The notes beneath the pieces were generated by a model. That model saw only the letters and a program-made list of their open reading frames with translations, had not been told where the DNA came from and made no database searches. This document shows positions 15,225 through 24,292 of a stretch of DNA of 64,000 nucleotides, piece by piece. Position numbers and translations under genes: made by a program. Location of the stretch: assembly GCA_963793275.1 (NCBI GenBank), contig CAWBZL010000004.1, positions 744,001 through 808,000 of the forward strand, read 5' to 3'. The stretch is from Marinirhabdus sp963793275 (GTDB taxonomy: Bacteria > Bacteroidota > Bacteroidia > Flavobacteriales > Flavobacteriaceae). Positions within the stretch are counted from its first letter, which is position 1. Each line of letters opens with the position of its first letter.

Positions 15225-17339
15225 ATGGCAGTTTTAAATAAAATTAGACAACGCTCGGTTTTCCTGATCATTATCATTGCGTTGGCATTGTTCTCATTTG
15301 TCTTGGCAGATGTGTTACGTAACGGAGGTTTATCTTCAGATAAGTCACAAACCAATGTTGCGACAGTAAATGGAGTAGATCTGGATCGTACCGCTTTTAT
15401 GACGAAGGTGGAGAATATGCGCCGTAATTTAGGACCAAACGCTCCTGCAGGACAGGCAATAAATGCTGTTTATGAGCAGGAAGTAAAGCGTGTTCTACTG
15501 GAAGAGCAGTACGAAGCTTTAGGACTAACGGTTCAGGATGATCAATTAAATGAAGCGTTAAGTACCAATCTTGCAGGTAATGAAACGTTTCAGGATGAAG
15601 CGGGACGTTTTAGCCAGGGTAAGTTAGACGAGTATGTTGCCAGCATTCGTACCAACCGTCAGGCTTCTCAGCAGTGGGACGATTTTGTTGAAAACACTAA
15701 AAAAACCATACAGGAAAATATATACTTTACTATGGTAAAAGGAGGTTTGGCCTCTACACTAGCAGAAGGTGAGCAAGAATATAAGTTTGAAAACGATAAA
15801 GCGAATTTAGAATTTGCTTTTATCCCGTTTACAAAAATTCCTGATGAAGAAGTTGCGGTTACCGATTCTGAAATTGAAGCTTACATTAAGGACAACCAAA
15901 AAGAGTTTGAAGTTGAGCCACAGGTAGATATTCAATATGTAACTATTTCTGAAAAACCTTCTCAACAGGATATAGATGATGCTGTAACTGATGTTGAAGG
16001 CTTATTAAAAAATAAAGTAGAATTTAATGATGTGTCTAAAAAGAATGATACCATTAGAGGATTTGCAACCACTACCGATGTTGAAGAATTTGTAAACTCA
16101 AATTCTGAAGCACCGTACCAGGATCGTTGGATGTATAAGAAGGATTTGCCGGCTGCAATTAAGGATACTGTATATACTATGAATGTAGGTTCTATATATG
16201 GTCCTTACAAAGTAGATAATACCTATAACTTAACTAAAGTTGTAGCAACGCGCCAGATGCCGGACTCTGCAAAAGTGCGTCACATCTTGATACCAATAGG
16301 ATTAAGTCCAACCGATAGTATTACAAGAACCAAAGAGCAGGCAAAAGTAACGGCAGATAGTTTGTTAACAGTTTTAAAAGCAAACAAGTCTAAATTTCCT
16401 GCTATGGTTAAGCAATTTACATCGGACCAGGGGAGTATTGATAAAGATGGAGTATACGATTTCTTCCCTTACAACCAGATGGTTCCCGCTTTTAGAGATT
16501 TTTCTTTTGAGAAGAATGTTGGGGATATGGGCGTTGTTGAAACCAGATTTGGATACCACTTAATTGAAGTGCTTGATCAAAAAAATCCTCAAAAAGTTGT
16601 AAAAGTAGCTACAGTTACAAGAAATATTGAAGCCAGTGAAACAACCTTAAATTCTATTTTTAGCGAAGCCACTAATTTTGAACTAGACGCTCAAAAGGGA
16701 GATTTTGCTGAAACTGCTGCGGCGGCATCATTACCGTTAAAGCCAGTTAATAAAATTGGTAAATTAGACGCCAACATTCCTGGAGTTGGAAATAACAGAG
16801 AAATAATTAAATGGGCTTTTGAAGAGGAGACTAACGTTGGAGACATTAAGCGTTTTAGTACTGCAAACGGCTATGTTGTTGCGCAATTAACACGTAAGAG
16901 CCCTAAAGGTCTTATGAGCATTGCAGAAGCTTCTGGGAGAGTAAGTCCAATACTTAGAAACAAGAAGAAAGCAGCTAAAATTAAAGAAAGTATTACAGGT
17001 ACCACGTTGCAGGAAGTGGCATCCAGCCAGGGTGTAACGGTACAAAATGCAACCGCCGTTACTATGGCAGCTCCAACATTGGCTGGTGCCGGTAGCGAGC
17101 CGCTTGTAGTAGGAACTGCTTTTGGTAAAAAAGCCGGAGAAGAGACAGACCTTATAGTTGGTGAAAAAGGAGTGTACAAAGTAAGAGTTCTTGCTTTTAA
17201 TCCTGCACCACAACTAGATAACTATGCTTCTTTTGCAAACCAGTTAACTGCTAAAGCAACACCAGCTGTAAACGGAAAAATTTATACAGCACTAAAAGAA
17301 GCAGCAGACATTGAAGACAATAGAGCTAATTTCTTTTAA
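15225..17339 (+). CDS. PpiD-like periplasmic peptidyl-prolyl isomerase and chaperone
   Basis: This 704-residue protein is anchored by one N-terminal helix (RSVFLIIIIALALFSFVLAD). A SurA-N/PpiD-type chaperone region follows. A parvulin rotamase domain lies near residues 345-455, with MPDSAKVRHILIPIG, SDQGSIDKDGVYDFFPYNQM and VGDMGVVETRFGYHLIEVLD. Proteins of this type assist folding of outer-membrane and secreted proteins at the periplasmic face of the inner membrane. The length and organisation fit PpiD more than SurA. A strong bidirectional terminator follows directly. No promoter could be set with confidence in the 180 bases before it. Confidence 0.87.
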   Translation: MAVLNKIRQRSVFLIIIIALALFSFVLADVLRNGGLSSDKSQTNVATVNGVDLDRTAFMTKVENMRRNLGPNAPAGQAINAVYEQEVKRVLLEEQYEALGLTVQDDQLNEALSTNLAGNETFQDEAGRFSQGKLDEYVASIRTNRQASQQWDDFVENTKKTIQENIYFTMVKGGLASTLAEGEQEYKFENDKANLEFAFIPFTKIPDEEVAVTDSEIEAYIKDNQKEFEVEPQVDIQYVTISEKPSQQDIDDAVTDVEGLLKNKVEFNDVSKKNDTIRGFATTTDVEEFVNSNSEAPYQDRWMYKKDLPAAIKDTVYTMNVGSIYGPYKVDNTYNLTKVVATRQMPDSAKVRHILIPIGLSPTDSITRTKEQAKVTADSLLTVLKANKSKFPAMVKQFTSDQGSIDKDGVYDFFPYNQMVPAFRDFSFEKNVGDMGVVETRFGYHLIEVLDQKNPQKVVKVATVTRNIEASETTLNSIFSEATNFELDAQKGDFAETAAAASLPLKPVNKIGKLDANIPGVGNNREIIKWAFEEETNVGDIKRFSTANGYVVAQLTRKSPKGLMSIAEASGRVSPILRNKKKAAKIKESITGTTLQEVASSQGVTVQNATAVTMAAPTLAGAGSEPLVVGTAFGKKAGEETDLIVGEKGVYKVRVLAFNPAPQLDNYASFANQLTAKATPAVNGKIYTALKEAADIEDNRANFF

Positions 17340-17364
17340 AAAGAAACCGGTAAAATCATATTTT

Positions 17365-17395
17365 AAAAAGCCCTGCTATTTGCAGGGCTTTTTTT
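17365..17395. terminator. Bidirectional terminator between the ppiD-like and GHMP kinase genes
   Basis: A 12-bp stem of AAAAAGCCCTGC (17365-17376) and GCAGGGCTTTTT (17382-17393) has a short loop, and runs of A and T on both sides let it act for both converging genes. The GHMP kinase stop codon overlaps its edge. Confidence 0.85.
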
Positions 17396-18299
17396 ATAAT
17401 AGCATCTCACCAAACGGAATAACAGTTTCGTATCCTTTCTTTCTGAAATAGGATAGTTCATCAAGCGTACCTGTCGCTAGGACAAAATCGCCACCCCAGG
17501 CACCAAGACTCTTTATACTTCCGCTATAATCCGGGAATAACGTCTCTTTTACCGTAGGAAGTCCAATAATTTCTGAAATACAAATCTCGTGAGCATTTAA
17601 AATTGCTTCAAAATCTGAAAGCGTGTAGCAGAGTAGCAGCTTTTTGGTTAAGTCGGTAATTTTTTGGAGTTGCTTTGGCGTTGCGGGAGTTTTCCTGTAA
17701 CGTGAAATACCATCTTTGCTGTTTTGCTTTCGGTTTAAGTGAACAAAAAACAAAGCATCTGTAAAATCCCAAGACAAATAAATTTGCTGGATCTTTGGAA
17801 CGCCATTCTGCAGTTCATAAAAAATAGGTTTGTTGTACAGCGCTGCTGCAATATCGTAACCGCTGCCTCCAAATGAATTTTTCAGCAGTTTGAATACATC
17901 AACGTCTGCCCATTGTGCAATGTTACTTATCAATGTTGAAGATGTGCCAAGCCCCCAGTTTTTTGGAAAGTTCAATTCGGTAATCACCTCAAAACCCTGC
18001 GAAGATTTTAAAAATTCTGGTTGAAGTTTTCGGGTTTCTATAAGAATTCGGGATAATGTATTTGCAACATCTATGTCATTACATTCTGTTATTTCAAAAG
18101 TGTCTAAAGAAAATCCTGCACTAAACCAACAGTTGTTTTTTTCGTCAAAACTAGTCCAAAGCAGTTCATTTTCCTTTCTGGGCAGGATGGTAAGGGACTG
18201 TCCTTTTTTTGTAGGTACAGCAAGTGCCGTCGCTCCATCCAGAACGACATATTCTCCAGTGAGTAGTAGTTTTCCGTTGCTGTAATAAGACTGTTCCAA
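17394..18299 (-). CDS. GHMP kinase of the GYDIA type (mevalonate pathway)
   Basis: This 301-residue protein has the GHMP ATP-binding motif NWGLGTSSTLISNIA (about residues 114-128) and the segment GGSGYDIAAAL, from which the GYDIA family takes its name. The N-terminus SNGKLLLTGEYVVLDGATAL is like mevalonate and phosphomevalonate kinases. It lies 30 bases behind HMG-CoA reductase, so it most likely phosphorylates mevalonate or its phosphate on the way to isoprenoids. Which step it takes cannot be told from sequence. Confidence 0.85.
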   Translation of the reverse strand: MEQSYYSNGKLLLTGEYVVLDGATALAVPTKKGQSLTILPRKENELLWTSFDEKNNCWFSAGFSLDTFEITECNDIDVANTLSRILIETRKLQPEFLKSSQGFEVITELNFPKNWGLGTSSTLISNIAQWADVDVFKLLKNSFGGSGYDIAAALYNKPIFYELQNGVPKIQQIYLSWDFTDALFFVHLNRKQNSKDGISRYRKTPATPKQLQKITDLTKKLLLCYTLSDFEAILNAHEICISEIIGLPTVKETLFPDYSGSIKSLGAWGGDFVLATGTLDELSYFRKKGYETVIPFGEMLL

Positions 18300-18329
18300 T
18301 CAATAATTAATTTTTAAACGATAAAATAT

Positions 18330-19637
18330 TCAACTCCTCATTCCTTCCACAAAACTCGCAACAGCCTGATGCGAAACTGCGTGGTCCTTAAAATGAATGA
18401 TAGCTTTTGCTTTTTCAGTTGAAGTTGCTTCTAACTGATTCAGAATATTCATTAAATGCATTTTCATGTGTCCTTTCTGAATACCAACTGTTACTAAAGA
18501 GCGTATAGCCGCAAAATTCTGCGCCAGACCTGCTACGGCAACCAATTGCATTAATTCCCGCGCATTCGGGTTTTGCAACAATTGTAAAGCAAACTTAGCT
18601 AAGGGATGCAGCGAAGTGAGTCCACCAACAGTTCCCAGCGCTAAAGGAACTTCAATCCAGAATCTAAAAACACCATCTTCTATTGTAGCGTGGGTTAAGC
18701 TGCCATAATACCCGTTTTTTGCAGCATAGGCGTGTACACCAGCTTCCACAGCTCTAAAGTCGTTTCCTGTTGCTATAACCACAGCGTCTATACCATTCAT
18801 AATTCCTTTATTGTGGGTAACCGCGCGGCGGGTTTCAGACTTGGCTATGTTTATGGCGCGTACAAAGTTTCTGGCAAAAGTTTCACCCGCAATATCTTTT
18901 TGGTTTAAGTCTTCCACCTTACAATGTACTTCGGCACGCACAAGGCATTCCGGAACATAATTAGAGAGAATACTCATCACTACTTTTGGCTTTATAGATT
19001 GAAATGCACCATACATCTCAACTTCATTTCTAAAGGTTGTTGCTATTTGTTCCAGGCAGCTATTAATAAAATTAGCACCCATGGCATCCAGCGTTTCAAA
19101 CGTACAGTGCAATTGGTAATAGCCCTCCAAGGTTTCAGAAGCGCTTATTAATTCAATATCCAGTAGGCCGCCGCCACGCTTTTTCATGTTTTTCTGAAGT
19201 GCTTCCAGGCTGGCTATAAGTTTCGGTTTTGTCGCTTCAAAAAAATCGTTTACTATTTCAGGATCTCCGTAAAAATCTACGTGTACCTGTCCGTTTTTTA
19301 TAGTTGAAATCACTTCTGCAGTAAAACCGCCACGCTCCAGCCAGAATTTAGCTGCATTACTGGCAGCTGCAACTACCGAGCTTTCTTCAATTACCATAGG
19401 AATGGTATACAGATTCCCGTTTACCAAAAAATTAGGAGCAATACCAAAAGGGAGGAAATAATTAGTGATGGCGTTTTCGATAAAATCGTCGTGTAATTGT
19501 TGCAGATCACTATTATTGGTATAGTATTGCTCAATAATTTCTTTCACGCTGGCGGCATCATTAAAATAAGTAGCCAGGAGCCATTCAATTTTTTGATCTT
19601 TAGTTTTTTTCGAAAAACCAGAAACAGGTTGTCGCAT
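18330..19637 (-). CDS. Hydroxymethylglutaryl-CoA reductase, class II type
   Basis: This 435-residue enzyme shows the class II HMG-CoA reductase motifs: IEESSVVAAASNAAKFW with the catalytic Glu, DAMGANFINS, NKGIMNGIDAVVIATGNDFR with the catalytic Lys and Asp, and QKGHMKMH with the catalytic His near the end. It forms mevalonate from HMG-CoA and NAD(P)H. Class II enzymes were first known as degradative, but in Bacteroidota they serve biosynthesis by the mevalonate route. The ATG at 19637 gives the normal length. The gene forms an operon with the GHMP kinase. Confidence 0.92.
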   Translation of the reverse strand: MRQPVSGFSKKTKDQKIEWLLATYFNDAASVKEIIEQYYTNNSDLQQLHDDFIENAITNYFLPFGIAPNFLVNGNLYTIPMVIEESSVVAAASNAAKFWLERGGFTAEVISTIKNGQVHVDFYGDPEIVNDFFEATKPKLIASLEALQKNMKKRGGGLLDIELISASETLEGYYQLHCTFETLDAMGANFINSCLEQIATTFRNEVEMYGAFQSIKPKVVMSILSNYVPECLVRAEVHCKVEDLNQKDIAGETFARNFVRAINIAKSETRRAVTHNKGIMNGIDAVVIATGNDFRAVEAGVHAYAAKNGYYGSLTHATIEDGVFRFWIEVPLALGTVGGLTSLHPLAKFALQLLQNPNARELMQLVAVAGLAQNFAAIRSLVTVGIQKGHMKMHLMNILNQLEATSTEKAKAIIHFKDHAVSHQAVASFVEGMRS

Positions 19638-19824
19638 GGGTTCAAGTGTTGAATTGGCAAAGATAAGATTTAGGAATTTGAAAGTTTCCAGAAAATTTCA
19701 AATTTCAGCAAACGAAAAGAGTTTTAATATCGTTTTAGTACGTCTTACAAAGGCTATTTAACACGAAAAAACATGGAATTTTCACTAAATTTTAGTAACA
19801 TTGGCATAACAAAATTTTAACACT

Positions 19825-22000
19825 TTGAAACTACTTCCTCGAAATCCCCTTCTCGTAGTATTTGTTTTGGCTTTGACAGTCGCAACAGCACAAAAAAAAG
19901 AGATATCGTTAGACGATATTTGGGGTGGGACATTCCGCACAGAGCGGTTGGATGCCCTTCGTTCTCTAGATAATGGTAAAGAATATGCAGTACTTAATTA
20001 TAGTAGGCAAAACAGCTCGTCTACCGTAGATGTGTACGATTACAAAAGCGGCAATAAAGTACGCACGTTGGTTGATAGCAATGATCTGCCTGGAATTAAT
20101 TATATAATTTCTTACGAATTAAGCGAAGACGAATCTAAACTTATCCTGGCGACTCAGCTTAAACAAATTTATAGAAGGTCATCTCTGGGTACCTATTACG
20201 TGTACGATATTAAGACAAAGAAACTTTCTTTGGTTTCTCAAAAACAAATTCAGGAGCCTACTTTTAACAACGATGCTACTAAAGTCGCTTTTGGACACGA
20301 GAATAATTTGTACATAAAAGATTTAGCCTCTGGAGAAGAAATGCAAATTACAACAGACGGTAAAAAAAATAGCATCATAAACGGTATTACAGACTGGGTG
20401 TACGAAGAGGAATTTGCCTTTGTTCGTGCTTTTGACTGGAATAAAGATGGCGATAAAATAGCCTATATTAAATTTGATGAATCCAATGTTCCAAGATTCT
20501 CTATGGATGTATATGGCACCGATTTGTATCCAAGTCAGCAAGTATTTAAATATCCTAAGGCTGGTGATCCCAATGCCGAAGTTTCGCTTCATTTATACGA
20601 TTTAGATACTAAAAGGACCAGCGATGTAAATCTTTCTAATTACGATAGCTACTACATTCCGCGTATACAATGGACGAACGACGCAGATTTATTGAGTGTG
20701 CAGCTAGCAAACCGAAAGCAAAATGAAGTAAACTTTATTTTTGTGGATGCACAAAAGAATACAACTTCACTGATTTTAAAAGAGCGTGATAATGCCTACG
20801 TAGATATTACAGATAATCTTACTTTTTTGAATAACAACAGCTTTATCTGGACGAGTGAAAAAGATGGCTGGAATCATATTTATCACTACGATAAAACGGG
20901 AAAACTAATAAATCAGATTACAAAGGGCGATTGGGAGGTGACCAGTTATTACGGTTTTGACCAGAAAACAGGCCGCGTGTATTACCAAAGTACAGAAAAC
21001 GGGAGTATAAACCGTGATGTATATTCAATCTTAAAAAGCGGTGGTAATAAAGCGAGGTTAACATTGCAAACGGGTACAAACAGTGCCGATTTTAGCAGCG
21101 ATTTCACTTATTTCATTAACACATTTCACGATACCGAGACCCCGTATATTTTTACGCTTCATAAAGCGATTGATGGAAAACTAATAAGAGAGATTAAAAA
21201 CAATACGGACTTAAAAAACCAACTGGCGCAGTACAATACGTCTCCTAAAGAGTTTAGCACTATTAAAGTGAATGGAGAAGATTTGAATATGTATATGATT
21301 AAGCCATCCGATTTTGATGAAACGAAGCAGTATCCTTTGTTTATGTATCAATATTCTGGCTGGCTCTCAAAATGTAAAAAATAGCTGGGGCGGCTCGAAC
21401 GATTACTGGCACCAAATGTTAGTGCAGCAAGGGTATATAGTGGCCTGTGTAGATGGCCGCGGAACAGGGTTAAAAGGAAGAGATTTTAAAAAAGTAACTC
21501 AAAAGGAACTTGGTAAATTTGAAGTGGAAGACCAAATAGATGCTGCTAAGCAACTCTCAAAACTACCTTATATAGATGCCGAGAGAATAGGAATTTGGGG
21601 TTGGAGTTACGGCGGATTTATGTCTGCTAATTGCTTATTTCAAGGAGCCGATACCTTTTCTATGGCTATTGCTGTAGCGCCTGTAACCAGCTGGAGATTT
21701 TACGACACCATCTATACCGAAAGATATATGACCACTCCACAGGATAATGCTTCGGGGTACGATAACAATTCGCCTATTAACCACGTAGACAAGCTTGAAG
21801 GCGATTTTTTACTGGTACATGGTAGTGCAGATGACAACGTGCACGTGCAAAATACTACACGATTGGTAGAGGCTTTAATACAAGCCAACAAGCAATTTGA
21901 CTGGCGAATTTATCCGGATAAAAATCACGGAATTTACGGAGGGAATACACGTTTGCACTTGTATACCTTAATGACCAATTTTATAAAAAATAAACTATAA
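19825..22000 (+). pseudogene. Dipeptidyl peptidase IV (S9B) interrupted by a frameshift
   Basis: The first part (19825 to about 21360) encodes a signal peptide and the eight-bladed propeller of dipeptidyl peptidase IV and ends in frame with LFMYQYSG. The hydrolase part continues in another frame from about 21362 (GSQNVKNSWGGSNDYW). At 21356-21366 the DNA reads GGCTGGCTCTC, whereas the family's SGPGSQ would need two more bases, so a 2-base loss is likely. The catalytic Ser (GWSYGGFMS), Asp (DDNVH) and His (KNHGIYGG) are all intact. The family removes Xaa-Pro dipeptides in the periplasm. It is either a recent pseudogene or a sequence error. The TTG at 19825 is used as the start. Confidence 0.88.
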
Positions 22001-22033
22001 TTTACTAAATTAACTAACTAATACTTTTCTTCT

Positions 22034-23623
22034 ATGGAATATAAATTTGGAGGTTCAGAGATTAATCAACGAACCGTTTTAGGTCATCCTTCGGGACTTT
22101 TTGTACTGTTTTTTACCGAAATGTGGGAACGTTTTTCTTACTACGGGATGCGGGCTCTGCTTGTGCTGTTTTTGGTTGCTTCTGTTCTTGATGAAGGATG
22201 GGGCTGGGAACGCTCGGAGGCATTATGGCTATATGGATTATATACTGGTCTTGTATATATTACACCAATATTTGGTGGTTTAATAGCAGATAAGCTTACC
22301 GGCTATCGTAATGCAGTTGTAATAGGCGCCTTATTAATGACCTTAGGTCATGCAGCGATGGGCTTGGAAGTTTTTGCAGATCCATTTTTCTACGTAGGAC
22401 TGGGACTTCTAATTATTGGGAACGGATTATTTAAGCCGAATATCTCTTCTATGGTTGGACAATTATATAAAAACCAAGGAAAAGAAAAAGACGCCGGATA
22501 CACTATTTTCTATATGGGAATTAACGCCGGAGCATTCTTAGGTATATTATTATGCGGTTATATAGGTGAATCTATTGGATGGCATTATGGCTTTGGATTA
22601 GCCGGGGTGTTTATGTTCTTCGGAATGTTACAATTTTATTTTGCACAAAAAATATTTGGACGTATTGGTCTTTCTCCCAAAGGAGCACAGGACTTTGATG
22701 ATGCTGTTGAGAATACTCTTGAAGATACAAAAGACGCCATTGAAGATACAGTAGATGATGCAAAGAAATCTGCAGTAACGCGTGACCGTTTAATCGTAAT
22801 TGGAGTGTTAGCTTTCTTTACCATTTTCTTCTGGTGGGCCTTTGAGCAAGCCGGTGGTTCTATGACTATTTTTGCTGCAGACTATACAGACAGAGTATTG
22901 GTAGGTAGCGGAGCACTTACATTTAAAATATTTAATACAGTGCTCACTATTGTTCCTATGCTTATAATTACCTGGGTTCTTGCAATGCTTTTTAAACAAA
23001 CATTTGCCAAGTACGCACTATCTAATATATTGTTAGGAACAAGTTTTGTTATTATCTGGGGAATAGTGATTTGGATGTTGGCCAGAGAGTTCAATGCAGA
23101 GGTAGCCGAAGTAAAAGCTTCCTGGTTTGGTATTCTTAACTCATTCTTTATTATTGCATTTGCTCCGTTATTTTCAAAAATATGGCAAAGTAAATACAAT
23201 CCTTCGGGACCGGTTAAGTTTGCAATAGGGCTTATATTATTAGGGCTTGGGTTTGGCATATTAGCCTATGGTTCTATGAGTATTCCTTTAGGCGCAAAAA
23301 CAGCTTCGGTAAGTATGATGTTCCTGGTTTTTGCATATTTATTCCATACGCTGGGAGAACTTTGTGTTTCTCCTGTAGGACTTTCTTATGTAAGTAAGTT
23401 AGCTCCGGTAAAATTAGTTGGGTTAATGTTCGGAGTTTGGTTTGTTGCCAATTTTATTGCTAACTTAGCGGCAGGTATTACAGGTAGTTATATGGACCCG
23501 ATATTAGAAGAAAAAGGACTCTCTTATTTCTTTATGATATTCACATTAATACCTATTGGTGCAGGAATTATCATGCTAATTCTTAATAAAACACTTATCA
23601 AGAAAATGCACGGTGTACGCTAA
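22034..23623 (+). CDS. POT-family proton-coupled oligopeptide transporter
   Basis: This 529-residue inner-membrane carrier of the major facilitator superfamily has the POT signatures EMWERFSYYGMRALLVLF (first helix, with the ExxERFxYY motif), GNGLFKPNISSMVGQLY and FYMGINAGAFLG. A charged loop (about residues 218-240, DAVENTLEDTKDAIEDTV) separates the halves. It imports di- and tripeptides with protons. It starts 33 bases after the DppIV gene, so the two probably form a peptide-use unit: the peptidase releases dipeptides and this carrier takes them up. A clear terminator follows. Confidence 0.92.
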   Translation: MEYKFGGSEINQRTVLGHPSGLFVLFFTEMWERFSYYGMRALLVLFLVASVLDEGWGWERSEALWLYGLYTGLVYITPIFGGLIADKLTGYRNAVVIGALLMTLGHAAMGLEVFADPFFYVGLGLLIIGNGLFKPNISSMVGQLYKNQGKEKDAGYTIFYMGINAGAFLGILLCGYIGESIGWHYGFGLAGVFMFFGMLQFYFAQKIFGRIGLSPKGAQDFDDAVENTLEDTKDAIEDTVDDAKKSAVTRDRLIVIGVLAFFTIFFWWAFEQAGGSMTIFAADYTDRVLVGSGALTFKIFNTVLTIVPMLIITWVLAMLFKQTFAKYALSNILLGTSFVIIWGIVIWMLAREFNAEVAEVKASWFGILNSFFIIAFAPLFSKIWQSKYNPSGPVKFAIGLILLGLGFGILAYGSMSIPLGAKTASVSMMFLVFAYLFHTLGELCVSPVGLSYVSKLAPVKLVGLMFGVWFVANFIANLAAGITGSYMDPILEEKGLSYFFMIFTLIPIGAGIIMLILNKTLIKKMHGVR

Positions 23624-23643
23624 GTAGCACAATTAATTAAAAT

Positions 23644-23673
23644 AAAAAACGTTCCTTTATTGGAACGTTTTTT
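23644..23673 (+). terminator. Terminator after the POT transporter
   Basis: Stem AAAAAACGTTCC (23644-23655) and GGAACGTTTTTT (23662-23673) with a six-base loop, ending in a T run. Confidence 0.85.
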
Positions 23674-23729
23674 GTTACAGGTATTTTCAAAATAAACCAA
23701 TCGTATTGTAGCATTTAATAGAAAAACAG

Positions 23730-24269
23730 ATGAAGTATAAACTCCTTTTCGCCTTGGTCTTAGTTGCCGGTACCATGACAGCCCAAAAAGTTAACTGGAT
23801 GTCTATGGAAGAAGCTCTGACAGCTCAGGAAAAAAATCCGAAGAAAATTATTATGGATGTATACACCACCTGGTGTGGGCCTTGTAAATTATTAGATAAG
23901 AACACATTTAGTGACAAACAGGTGGCAGATTATATAAACGCCAATTATTATCCCGTAAAATTTAATGCCGAAGGCAACGAGGAAGTTACCTATAACGACT
24001 TTACCTATACCAATCCACGATATGATCCGGCAAAGAAAACCCGTCGCAATTCGCAGCATTTACTGGCACACGCATTAAAAATTACCGGCTATCCCAGCTT
24101 AGTCTTTTTTGAAGAAGACGGTGTTTTAATCCAGGCCATACCAGGATACAAAACGCCACAGCAATTGGAGATTTATCTTAAAATGATTGCCAGTAACGAT
24201 TATAAAAAACTCACCACAGCTTCGGCCTGGCAGGAGTATCAGGAAAATTTTAAAGGCACTTTTAAGTAG
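23730..24269 (+). CDS. Secreted thioredoxin-fold protein
   Basis: This 179-residue protein has a signal peptide (MKYKLLFALVLVAGTMTAQ) and a thioredoxin domain with the active site YTTWCGPCKLLDKNTF (about residues 46-61) and a cis-proline region, ITGYPSLVFF. It would reduce or isomerise disulfides in the periplasm or act as a general thiol oxidoreductase. An insertion between helix 2 and strand 4 (FTYTNPRYDPAKKTRRNSQ) is unusual for plain thioredoxin and hints at a specialised partner. It is monocistronic and convergent with comEC. Confidence 0.85.
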   Translation: MKYKLLFALVLVAGTMTAQKVNWMSMEEALTAQEKNPKKIIMDVYTTWCGPCKLLDKNTFSDKQVADYINANYYPVKFNAEGNEEVTYNDFTYTNPRYDPAKKTRRNSQHLLAHALKITGYPSLVFFEEDGVLIQAIPGYKTPQQLEIYLKMIASNDYKKLTTASAWQEYQENFKGTFK

Positions 24270-24292
24270 TTGTTTTTAGTTAAGTGTTTCGA

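Noticed and set aside
19801..19818. TTGGCATAAC before DppIV as a sigma-54 promoter
   Set aside because: The GC at ten-base spacing is missing, so the pattern fails.
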